Shown: piece after piece, positions 43,888 to 54,658 of the stretch
Layout: each line of letters begins with the position of its first letter
Numbering within the stretch: the stretch's first letter is position 1
NCBI GenBank assembly: GCA_029532415.1
Contig: JAQOTA010000062.1
Location: 1,054,001-1,118,000, forward strand
Length of the DNA stretch: 64,000 nt
DNA from: Marasmius tenuissimus
Lineage: Eukaryota > Basidiomycota > Agaricomycetes > Agaricales > Marasmiaceae
Direction of reading: 5' to 3'
Position numbers and translations under genes: made by a program
Notes under the pieces: model-generated
Told to the model about the DNA's origin: nothing
Databases searched by the model: none
The model's input: the letters and a program-made list of their open reading frames with translations, nothing else

Positions 43888-44259
43888 ATTTCCCTCCTAT
43901 CTTATCTTTTCTCCTTATCTTATCATTTTCCATCTTATCTATATCTTATCCCTCACATGACTCGTATCTTATCATATGGACACATGGTAGATACATGAAG
44001 GGACCCACATGCTGTAGACACATGTCGGTCCTGTTTCAGATACTGTTTCACGATGTCATACCTTGATGTCATACCTCACCGTAGACACACGTCGCAGTCC
44101 TCCAAGTAGTATATAAGAAGTAGATACTCTGCATGTATTCCCCAGTCTTGAGCTGGTTTATTCCTCACCAGTATAGAGTTCTCTTATCTTTGCCTCGTTC
44201 CCTCTTGTCTGAAAGCTTAGTGCGACGCGTCACCAGGTCAGATCTGGTGATTGCTGACA
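43880..44259 (+). repeat. 3' LTR of gypsy element B
   Basis: 380 bp, preceded by the polypurine run AAAGGGGGGGTAA. The right flank is AGGAC (44260-44264), which lies inside the copia element G frame. Confidence 0.95.
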
Positions 44260-46255
44260 AGGACCTCCCCCTTGATTGTGACCGTTGTCAGAATCAGGAG
44301 GTGGAGGTATATTTAGAAGATCAAACTGATTGTCATCATTATAATCTCCATGACCGTCATAAGGGTATAAATTGAAGGGTATAGATCAGACAGGTTTGTT
44401 GGATTGATCTAACTCTAATGATCCAGGTAGTTCCTTTTGACATTTAGGGAACCAGTTTTCATTGAAAACTGCTTGTGGTGTCATGTAAACTTTATCATTT
44501 CTGGGTTAAAAGAACCTATAGTTTTTTGATCCGTCATCATAACCAATGAAGATCATTGCTTTCAAATGTGGAGCAAGCTTATTCTTTCAATGAGGAGTAT
44601 CAGCAGGAAGATACGCATAAGCGCCACAGCCAAATGTTCAAAAATACAAAACATCAGGCTTCTTTCCCTGATAGAGTTCCACCAGAGTTTTCCAGTCCCT
44701 CGAGCAAATAGGAGTTCAATTATAGGTATGAAGGGCTGTCAGGAGTGTAAACTCCCACCAATGTTCAGGAGCACAAGCCTGAAAACACATTGCTCCAGAT
44801 TTCTCTCGCAATGTGCAATTAAATCGTTCAGCACACCTATTCTGTTGATGAATATGGGGGGCCCCTTTATTTGTCATCAGACCCAATTCTTTGTAGTATT
44901 CACATTGTGCATTTAAAAAGAATTCTCCCCCTCAATCAAAATGCACACACTTGACCTTTTTATCAGTCTGTTGCTTGACTAGGGCGATCCATGCATGTAG
45001 CTTTTTGTCGGTATCAGATTTCTTTCAAATAGGATAAACCCATCTGTAAGGTGAAGCATCATCAAACAGTGTTAGAGCATATTCATTTTGATAATATGAT
45101 GCCTTAGGGTATTCTATCAAATCTCCGTGAATGTGCAAGAATCTCCTTACCTCGTTTGGAAGAAGGAGGATACAATTTAGATACTATTTTGCCTTGGGCA
45201 CAGCCTCAACATATGGTGGTATTGTCCTTTGGAATAGCCAATTTCTCTGGAAAACCTTTTACGTGTTCCACTATGTTCCTTAAAACTCTGGGATCAACAT
45301 GTCCCATTTGTCTATGCCAAACTTTGGAAGTTTCTATGAAGAAAGATTTGACAGATGCAAAGAAAGACATTCCCATAAGTGTCTTTGCATTCATCTATCA
45401 AAGGTTATCTCCTTTGAAGCTAGGATAGAAGCTCATAAGGAGTGACCCATCTTCCTTATTCCAAATCAAAGTCTCTTGACCGCTTCCAATTGTCTGATAA
45501 CCCAAACTTTGGAATTGGCTGTCAGAGATTGAACAATGAGGGCTATGTGGATCATACAACACTGGAAAGAGTTTTGTATCTTGTGATACACCTGCACTGT
45601 TGGTATGTCTAATATTGACAGTACCATATCCCTTTAGCTGAATCTTAGCTGTGTCACCAGCAGAGGTCGATAAATCCATTGGTATAGCAAACTCATGATA
45701 GTCTATGAAATCCGTTATAAATGGAGTCATATACCCTGAAGCGCCACTATCAAGTAGCCAAGCTTCTTGAGGATTTATTGCATGATCACTCATGATAGCA
45801 GAAAACAATTTGAATTGCATAGATTCGAATACAAGTACATTATTACATTCATCGGAGTTATCATCATCCTTCAAAATGTTATTGTTCTGCGTCGAAATCC
45901 TATCAGTGAGTGTCAGACTATCAGAGTTGAATACTTGCCAAGGGGATCTATCATTACTCTTGTGCCAATGCTCGTCAATGTTATTCATCTCTTGCCAGGT
46001 TGCAGGTGCTGGTGGTGGAGGAGATGGAGGTTCAGGAGTTTGTGTACGGTTTTCTTCAGCAGAAGTATTCTAACCGGTATTCTCCATGGTTTCATCAATG
46101 AGATTTCTGTATCATCAGATGATTAAATCCAACATCCCATTGATGCGTCGACCACGGATTAATTGGTTTTCTGCAAGTTGAAATGCAGTTTCAGATTCTT
46201 ATTGGATTTGTTGAATTACATGAATCCTTCTCCTGATCAGATCAACATTGTTGTC
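44260..46255 (-). pseudogene. copia element G, 5' half: Gag end, protease, integrase, decayed
   Basis: On the minus strand from 46,255 down: a Gag C-terminal part, then WQEMNNIDEHW and protease WLLDSGASGYMTPF near 45,750. Next is a pre-integrase module (VWHRQMGHVDPRV) near 45,300 and the integrase core (HFD stop GGEFF, then HQQNRCAERFN). The pre-RT linker ends in DGHGDYNDDNQF and HNQGGGP at 44,260. Many stops occur, mostly TGA where Arg or Trp is expected. The frame is cut at GTCCT by gypsy B; its continuation is the plus strand from 24,463. Confidence 0.86.
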
Positions 46256-46471
46256 TGTTGAATCTGGACTCCCAGATATATGGACTGTTGTACCAGGCTG
46301 CATCTATGCTTCAATTGTTTCACTATGATCTATGCTATTCCTAGTAACTCCCGTTATAGTAGCTACAGCCACCTCTGTATAGTATATAAGTAGCTCTGTA
46401 TCTACATGCAATACCAGTACTTTTACTACTCTTGTTGCTGCCTCTAAGCCTATCTCCAGGTGAGCTAGTCT
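46256..46471 (+). repeat. truncated D-type copia LTR
   Basis: The first 216 bp of a D-type LTR (TGTTGAATCTGG onward) in plus orientation, ending at GAGCTAGTCT. The last 42 bp of the LTR are missing, and the outer end of element J, in the opposite orientation, follows at once. It sits in the Gag region of element G. Confidence 0.85.
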
Positions 46472-46489
46472 TGTTGAGGCAGAGGTCCT

Positions 46490-46810
46490 TGTTGAATCTG
46501 TGGACTATGATTAGATCCCGGTATATCCGAAGTCCTGGTTCATACTTCCCGCCATTGTATTATGCAGGACAATGCATTCGCTATTGTTCTATTATTCATT
46601 GTTCATTATGCTCATATGTACAATTTCCATTGTCTTCCCTATATGGTAACTCTATTGTATCTTCATGTATATAAGCTTGTAGTTCTCTACCTGAATCTAC
46701 AGTGTGCTTGAGCTTCTACATCTTGCCTCTACCTCTCTAAACTTCTCTCTGGTAAGTAGTAGTGTAGCCATGTTGTAGTCCTCTGCGCTAGGCATCATGC
46801 TGGCTCATCA
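46490..46810 (+). repeat. 5' LTR of copia element H
   Basis: 321 bp, TGTTGAATCTG to GGCTCATCA. It is followed by GGTTATGGGCCCC, the same half-tRNA-like primer site as in D. Confidence 0.93.
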
Positions 46811-47110
46811 GGTTATGGGCCCCAGTTAGCCTGACTACAATGACGAGCGCCTTGATGGCTGCTGTCAGCGACGAGTGCCCCTAGGCTGCTGTCATTGGCT
46901 AGCTAGGCTAGACCTGCATGTTGCCATCGACCTCTTAATTGAGTGCTTGATCTATGGCATTGATGTACGTCCTTTGACAACATTGGATCTGAAGGATCCA
47001 ATGCTCCTTGTTGAGCATAGTGCCTTGATGGCCGCTCCCTGTGTTGATTAGACGCATGCTGATGCTGTCTTTTCTAGATCCAACACCAAATCTCTCAACC
47101 TCTTACTACT

Positions 47111-48688
47111 ATGCTCGATGTTAAGAAATACTTCTCTGGTCACTTCGACGGCACCAACTTCAAACAGACCTACTACAGCGAGATGGAAGCTGTGTGCAAG
47201 ACCCAAGGTCTTTACAGTCATCTCACTGGCCAAGAACCACATCCCTCCATGCCCCTTGGCACTGTGACTAGCCCCGCAAGGGTTACTCCCATTACCCGTG
47301 CCACCGTCCCTCCTGAGGAGCACACTGCCTGGGTCAAGGAAAGTCTTGCTTGGGACAAGGAATATCTCCAGCTCATGGGAATCATCCAGATCACCACCAC
47401 CAAGGAGGTCTTCGATCTGATTAAAGACATGAATGCCGAGAAAGCTTGGGAACAGCTGAACCTCATCTACGGCAAGCCCACTTTGTCTGCCATCTATGGC
47501 GACTTTGTTAAACTTGTCTCTTTCAGACTTACCACCTCTCATCCCCAAGCCGGCATCGCCAAGTTCAAGTCCTACATCAAACAACTCTCCGAGGTAGGCG
47601 TGGTTCTCCCCGAGTTGATCAAATCCCTCTTGCTCATCGCCGCTATTCCTCCCGAATGGGATGCCGCCTCATCCAAATCCCTCCATGACTATGTTAGGGA
47701 TCCTGAGGATGAAGATTGCATCACCGTTTTGAAAGTCCATGACGCTATCATGGTAGAGTATGAATGACAGAACCCACAGCTTGCCAACTGCCTCTCTGTG
47801 GTGAAGCGTGCTGGTAATCGTGGACCATCGTTCGGTCAGCAGCAGCGCCCGCAGCAGCAACGACAGCAGCGTGGGTATCAGCAGCAGACCAGCACTCGCC
47901 CACCACAGCAGCAGCAGCAATGCCCCTCTTTGAACCAGAACAAGGGTAAGAAGAAGAAGCAGCAGCAGTGTGGTACCCGCGATGGTATTAACCAGCACCA
48001 GGGTCCCAGCAATGCCGGCGGTAACAGTGGTAACAATCGGTCTCATGGTCACTCCCATCTTGCGTCCTACGCATCCGTCGTCGCTTCCCCTCCCCCTCCT
48101 CCTGTCCGTCCTTACTCCTCGATCACTGACCGCAGGGAACGTATTGCGTTGAACGCAGTCAACAACTCCTTGCGTGCCGAGATTGCCAGCGCCCCTCCTA
48201 GCCATGCTAGAGGATCTCTGCCCCCAGCGCACTTCACTGGTCATTGGGACAAGTCTTGTGACAGCACTGTTCCTCCCGCTGTCAAGAAGAACCCGGCTGC
48301 CATGCAGTCCTTCACCAGCTTTAAAAATTAAGCCATCCGAGTCAGTATTTGATGATGTACGTGAAGCACGTTCACTTGCTGACAGACTTGGTGTCCCTAA
48401 GACGGCGTGGCATCTCAAACTGTTTGAACAGATTGTCACGTCCATTGCCAATCGTTTGCTCCAGGATTGTATCTCCAAGCCTGGTTCCTCGTCCAAGCAA
48501 GTTCTGGAGGACGATTCGGAAGATGAAGGAACCGAATGTCCTTCTTCTACTTCTTCTAAACGTGCTTGCAGCACTGATCCTGATGAAGATGTAGAGATGG
48601 ACTGGGGATCTGACGACAGTATGGATGATATGACTTCTCTATTCGGTAATGATGTTGACAACGACATTGCCAAAGCTGCAGGGGTAGA
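47111..48688 (+). pseudogene. element H: Gag
   Basis: Starts MLDVKKYFSGHFDGTNFKQ, a copia Gag fold (YLQLMGIIQITTTKEVFDLI, AWEQLNLIYGKPT). A TGA near 47,765 (probably a former CGA) precedes a Gln-rich linker, then a Lys-rich stretch and DRRERIALNAVNNSLRAEIA. Near 48,320 the frame shifts to KPSESVFDDVREARSLADRL. It ends where solo LTR L3 is inserted; beyond L3 the frame resumes at 49,407. Confidence 0.82.
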
Positions 48689-49401
48689 TGTTAGGATCGT
48701 GCGGATATGACAGCCCGGACAGAAGTCTGAGCGGGAGAGACGGAAGCCGACGTGCCAGAATGGACTAGTTGGGGTTAGAGAGATTTCGATGACCGGAAGG
48801 CCGAACAGATGGCTGGACAATAGTCGAAGGTTTCGCCAATGACACCGTTGAGTTGAGTTGTCCTTGACCGGAAGGAAAGGAAGATAAAGATGAAGAGGAG
48901 ATAGAGATAAAGAGACGGAATGAGACGAATGAGATAAAACGGAAACCAAGTTGATTTTAATTCTGAGGAATACAAGTCGTGAAGTATCTAGCTTATATAT
49001 GTATCAATCTCCAAGACCTCCGAAGGGATTCCGGCGATCGTAGTACCGAAGGTGAGTCAAGAGCAGGAGAGAATGTATGTACAGTACAGAATCCAAGACA
49101 GAGGGTGAAGTCCCGGAGTCGGAGATGAATCGGAAATGAAGTGTCAGAATGGAATGTACAGGATGAGTCATGATAGAATGGAGAGCAGAATGTCGGAATG
49201 TAGAGTATACGTACTACTCGGAGATGAACGGTGAATATGTATCTCCGATCCGTAAGTACTGGGGACACGACGTCGGAATCCGAAGTCATGTTCCGGAAAG
49301 GATTGTGAAGGAAGAGAAACATAAAGTAGATTCCGAGTATCGGAATCTCCGGAAGGTGGATAGAAGCCTTCGGAAACCCCGGAACTGGCATGGATGTAAC
49401 A
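48689..49401 (+). repeat. solo LTR 'L3' inside element H
   Basis: 713 bp from TGTTAGGATC to GATGTAACA with a perfect duplication GTAGA (48684-48688 and 49402-49406). Removing it and one copy of GTAGA restores the H frame (KAAGV then EDVPDG). No internal region of this family is present in the window. Confidence 0.9.
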
Positions 49402-49406
49402 GTAGA

Positions 49407-52400
49407 GGACGTCCCAGATGGCGTTTCTCTCGGATCGTTCCACGATGACAGGCAAGTACCATACCTTGACCTGCTTTCCCAAGCTGATGCAAACTTACAG
49501 CGCTTCTCCCAATTAGTTGGTATCAGTAGTTCGCACGGTAGTTGTAGTGATCTGGTGTCACTTGTAAATTTTTGCAATGCTATTTCGACCCACTTTGTGG
49601 GATGTACTCAATGTAAGGGAAAGAAAAGTGTGAACAATGCACAGGGTTGGCTCCTTGATTCTGGTGCCTCCTCTCATTTCACGAATGATTTGAATGATTT
49701 CGCTGAATATGAATCGCTTGATGGTCCTATCGTAAATACTGCGAATAAGGGCAACCCTATACAGATCAAGGGTAAAGGCACAATCTTCATTAAGCATGAT
49801 GTTGAAGGACATGACGGGAAACTTACTGAGCGCGTCTCGCATCTCTATCCTATCTATTACATACCTCAATTGGATTTACGTCTACTATCAATGGGAGAGT
49901 TCCTTCAAGATGGTCTATCAATTCATGGAAACGTGAAGAAGTTGGCCTTCTACTCATCACAGCAACGACAGTCGCTTGTTTTCTACCCTCATATGCCTGG
50001 TCAAACCATTTATTGGGTACACTCACGGAAAGCATCTGCTGAGGTTTTAATGGCCAAGTCGGTCGTTTACAATGTCGACTACGATATTGAGCATAGACAC
50101 TTTGGGCATCCATCAGATAAAGCCTTGAATAAAGCTCAGAAACATATGCAAGGTTTCCCACTTGACCTTAAGATGCCTACTAAAAAGACACCTCTGTGTT
50201 ATGGTTGTGCTGAAGACAAGATGCATGAGAAATCATTCCCCAACTCTACAACGAGAGCTTCTAAACCGTTTGAACGCATACATTCAGATTTGAAGTCGTA
50301 CCTGGCTGAATCGTATCACCGGTACAAGTACTACATCTCTTTTCTCAATGACTGCACGTCCTACTACGTTTGGACCTCCAAGCTCAAGACAAAAGACGAG
50401 GCAGTACCCGCTTTGAGGGACTTCCTTACTATGGTCAAGACGCAATTCAATGCTGTTGTCAAGACCTGGATGTCCGATGAAGGGGGAGAGTACAAAGGAG
50501 ATAAGTTCGATGCAGTACTGAAAGAGTATGGGATCCAAAGGGATCAAAGCATACCGTATACACCACAACAAAATGGTCATGCTGAACGATTCAACAGGAC
50601 TATTCATGAGAAGGCTGAAGCTCTTTGCTTTGAAGCTTGTATGCCTCAGTCCTGGTGGGAATTCTGTCATGTGCACGCTGTCCACCTCTATAATCGCACT
50701 CCTGTGCAGCGATTGAGCTGGTGAACTCCGTTCGAAATGCTTTACGGCAAAGCACCTGATGTTTCACGTCTCCGAGTTATGGGTTGTGCAGCCTACGTCT
50801 TGATTCCTGAAGATCGTAGGAAGAATAAGCTTGCTCCTCGCAGTGAGTGAATGACTTTCATCGGCTACCAAGATGGGATGAAAGGCTTCCTGTTCATGCG
50901 AAGTAATAATTCTGTATTCAAAGGTAGCACAGCACTGTTCGATGAGACGCTGTATAATAAGTGTCCTGATGCCAAAACTCGTGGCTTCACACCTGTCGGT
51001 AGTGAACCATTTACTTTGGGTGAAAATCCCAACATTCCTTTGGAAGATGAAGACTCTGATGACGGATGGGACGATACTCCGTTCCCAGATCTCAGATGTC
51101 GCTCCGAACCTTCTAAGAGATCAGAACCTCAGGTTGACAAACCTGTAGGTGGCCCTGTGCCAGGGGATGTGCCACTCCCTCAATCTGGTCCTCCGACGCC
51201 TCCAGGCGAACCCGCCGTTCCTCCGCCTGCACCAGCAGCGGATGGTCCACGCCGGTCTTCAAGGCAGCAGAAGGGTACAACACAACCTGGTAATATATTT
51301 GGGGAAAAGCGGAACCCAAATAAACCCTCAGAAATTGTTTGCGACTTAGAAAATAAAAAAACTTGGAGAAACGTCACTGGAGATAAAGAACCTTCACATC
51401 CAGTTGATTGTCCTAGCTCTTCGCAATCTAGGAAAGGCAAAGGTGGTCAAAAGGGGATTCCTGGTCCACTTCTGCCTCCGCCTGCTCGAGAACCCAGTGG
51501 AAGCACTGAGTTGCATGAGGAAGAAAGCGTAGTCAAAAGACTGACCCAAGAAGGGGGAGTAGGATTCGTGATTTACCTACTGAACAATGCCATTCCAGTT
51601 CACGATTCACTTCCAACGTCCGATACTCCTGATTTCTCTAACATCAGAGAGTGGACACTCTGTGATATTCTAAAGTTGCCTGTTGAGCAACAGAAGGAAT
51701 GGAAGAACGCTTGCCACGAAGAACTTGAGGCACTTCATAAGCGCAAGGTCTTCGAACTCTGTGACTTGCCTAAAGGTCGCAAAGCCATCAGAAATAGATG
51801 GGTCTTCGACGTTAAGTCGAATGGTTGCAAGAAAGCAAGACTTGTTGCCAAAGGTTTCTCTCAGGTTGAAGGTGTAGACTTTGATGAGATCTTCTCACCA
51901 GTTGTTCGTTATGAGACTGTTCATATGATGCTTGCTCTCGCAGCTTTAAAGAACTGGTATATCACCTCTGTTGATGTTAAGAACGCCTTCCTTTATGGCG
52001 ATCTTGCTGAGGAAATTTACATGGAACAACCTGAAGGCTTCAAAGTCAAGGGCCAAGAACATAAGGTACTATGCCTGCGTTGTGCATTATATGGACTGAA
52101 GCAAGCTGCCCTTGAATGGTGGCAAACTCTCAGCTCGTCCATGGAAGTACTAGGCTTCAAACGCCTGACTTCTGATGCTGGACTCTTCATCTGCAAAGAT
52201 CCGAAGAGTGGTGAAGTTGTGTATGCGATCATATACGTTGACGATGCACTCTTCATGGGTCCTAACAAAGCTTTTGTTGACAAGAAGAAAGCCGAGTTCA
52301 TGGCTCGATGGGAATGCCGCAATATGGGCAATGCTAGCGAGTTTCTCCGCATGAGCATTCGTCGTGAAGGCAATAAGATCATGATTGACCAGAAGGATTA

Positions 52401-53190
52401 TCTGAAGCAAGTCCTTGAACGTTTTGGGATGCAGAATGCGAAAGGTGCTCCTACGCCCTTACCTGCTGGCTATGTGCCAACTCCCAACAATGGTCCAGTC
52501 AATCCTGCCATTCGCTCCAAATTCCAGTCTGTGATTGGGTCGCTTCTGTACATAATGCTGGGCACACGTCCTGATATTGCCTATGCAGTTACGAAGCTTT
52601 CCCAGTTCTCTTCTAATCCAACGAAGGAACACCTCGATAAAGCTCTTTACATCTGCCGCTATCTAGCTGGCACATCAGATTATTCACTCGTCTACGATGG
52701 TGACTCTGATGGAGATCTTCTTGCGTTCACAGACTTGGATTGGGCTGCCGATCCTATCAAACACCGTTCGATCACTGGATACTTCTTCAAGTTAGCAGGC
52801 GGCATCTTCTCGTGGCAATTACACGCCCAGAAGACTGTAGCTCTTTCTTCCACTGAGGCTGAGTATATGGCACTGTCGGATTGCAGTTGTCAAGCTTCCT
52901 GGATAAGGTCGCTACTCTCTGAACTTGGAATTGACTTAGGTCCTATTCCAATCTGTGGAGACAATCAGGGCTCTATCTTCATTGCATCTAATCCGGTTCA
53001 AGAACGCCAAACCAAACACATCGATATTCGATATCATTATATTCGATTGTGTGTTGAAGATGGCAAAGTTGAGTTGTTCTTCATTGAAGGAGTTGATAAT
53101 CCTGCAGACATGTTTACGAAGAATCTCAGACATGAGAAGTTCTTACGGTTCAGAGATCACCTTGGACTTGAATTCTATTTGTCCACTTGA
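49407..53190 (+). pseudogene. element H: Pol
   Basis: Continues after L3 with VPDGVSLGSFHDDRQVPYL. Protease WLLDSGASSHF, pre-integrase HRHFGH..CYGCAEDK and the integrase core (HSDLKSYL, WMSDEGGEYKG, NGHAERFNRT) come first. RT follows with VAKGFSQVEGVDFDEIF and YVDDALFMGP, then RNase H (STEAEYMALSDC). Two stops interrupt it: TGA near 50,722 (likely from CGA) and TGA near 50,848 (likely from TGG). From 50,851 to 53,190 the frame is open for 779 codons. Catalytic residues are retained. Confidence 0.9.
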
Positions 53191-53232
53191 TTTGCTCAGA
53201 TGCGCTTTTCAGCTGCACTTAGCGAGGGGGTG

Positions 53233-53553
53233 TGTTGAATCCATGGACTATAATTAGATCCCGGTATATCCGAAGTCCCGGTTCATACTTCCCGCCATTG
53301 TATTATGCAGGACAATGCTTTCGCTATTGTTCTATTATTCATTGTTCATTATGCTCATATGTACAATTTCCATTGTCTTCCCTATATGGTAACTCTATTG
53401 TATCTTCATGTATATAAGCTTGTAGTTCTCTACCTGAATCTACAGTGTGCTTGAGCTTCTACGTCTTGCCTCTACCTCTCTAAACTTCTCTCTGGTAAGT
53501 AGTAGTGTAGCCATGTTGTAGTCCTCTGCGCTAGGCGTCATGCCGGCTCATCA
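53233..53553 (+). repeat. 3' LTR of copia element H
   Basis: 321 bp, preceded by the polypurine tract AGCGAGGGGGTG. Confidence 0.93.
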
Positions 53554-53558
53554 GTCCT

Positions 53559-53798
53559 GTCCACGCAGTGGCAGCATGGGACAGACTAGCTCACCTGGAG
53601 ATAGGCTTAGAGGCAGCAACAAGAGTAGTAAAAGTACTAGTATTGCATGTAGATACAGAGCTACTTATATACTATACAGAGGTGGCTGTAGCTACTATAA
53701 CAGGAGTGACTAGGAATAGCATAGATCATAGTGAAACAATTGAAGCATAGATGGGGCCCAATACAACGGTCTAAATATCCGGGAGTCCAGATTCAACA
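53559..53798 (-). repeat. element J: main part of the 3' LTR
   Basis: 240 of 258 bp; the other 18 bp (TGTTGAGGCAGAGGTCCT) lie at 46472-46489 on the far side of element H. Confidence 0.9.
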
Positions 53799-53941
53799 CT
53801 CCTCCTTGCTAAGTGCAGCACAAGTAGAGCACGAAGCATCTATTCAGACAAATAAAATTCAAGTCCAAGATGTTCTCTAAAAGTGGAGAACTTGACATGA
53901 CCCAAATCCTTGGTAAACATGTCTGCAGGATTGTGGGCTCC

Positions 53942-54658
53942 TGTTACATCCATGCCAGTTCTGGGGTTTCCAAAGGCTTCTATCCACCTTCTGCGAGATT
54001 CCGATACTCGGAATCTACTTTATGTTTCTCTTCCTTCACAATCCTTTCCGGAACATGACTTCAGATTCCGAAGTCATGTCCCTGGTACTTACGGATCAGA
54101 GATACATATGCACCATTCATTTCTGAGTAGTGCGTAGACTCTACATTCCAACATTCCACTTTCCATTCTATCATGACTCATCCTGTACATTCCATTCTGA
54201 CACTTCATTTCCAATTCATCTCTGACTCCGGGACTTCACCCTCTGTCTTGGATTCTGTACTGTACATACATTCTCTCCTGCTCTTGACTCACCTTCGGTA
54301 CTACGATCACCGAAACCCCTTCGGAGGTCTTGGAGATTGATACATATATAAGCTAGATACTTCACGACTTGTATTCCTCAGAATTGAAATCAACTTGGTT
54401 TCTGTTTTATCTCATTCATCTCATTCCATCTCTTTATCTCTATCTCCTCTATATCTTTATCTTCCTTCCCCTTCCAGTCAAGGACAACTCAACTCAACAG
54501 TGTCGTTGGTGAAACCTTTGACTATTGTCCAACCATCCGTTCGGCCTTCCAGTTGTCGGAACCTCTCTCCAACTCTGACTAGTCCATCCCAACACGTTGG
54601 CTTCCATCTTTTCTGCTCGGACTTCCGTCCGGGCTGTCATATCTGCACGATCCTAACA
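53942..54658 (-). repeat. solo LTR 'L1' inside element J
   Basis: 717 bp, minus orientation, with near-matching flanks GCTCC and GCACC. Removing it joins the J Pol tail (FFIDGA then HNPADMFTK). Confidence 0.87.

Larger units (their letters stand above)
27169..44259 (+). mobile_element. Ty3/gypsy chromovirus 'B', interrupted by copia C (which holds D)
   Basis: A second gypsy copy, opposite to A and nearly identical in its proteins. The RT (378 compared residues) and integrase (377 residues) read the same as in A. Its Gag-Pol is cut at 28,931/40,232 by copia C, flanked by the duplicated TCAAC. Outer flanks are GATTG on the left and AGGAC on the right, the complements of the flanks of A in swapped order. 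Without the nested DNA the element is about 5.8 kb. Confidence 0.95.
46490..53553 (+). mobile_element. copia element 'H', inserted in the 3' LTR of J
   Basis: A 7,064-bp copia element with 321-bp LTRs that differ at roughly eight sites. The target duplication GTCCT is perfect (46485-46489 and 53554-53558). It is a relative of D in Pol, with a different LTR and Gag. It contains the 713-bp solo LTR L3. Confidence 0.93.

Noticed and set aside
47669..48949. A 426-codon minus-strand frame across the Gag of element H and L3
   Set aside because: Antisense shadow with low-complexity sequence that crosses the border of an inserted LTR; not a gene.
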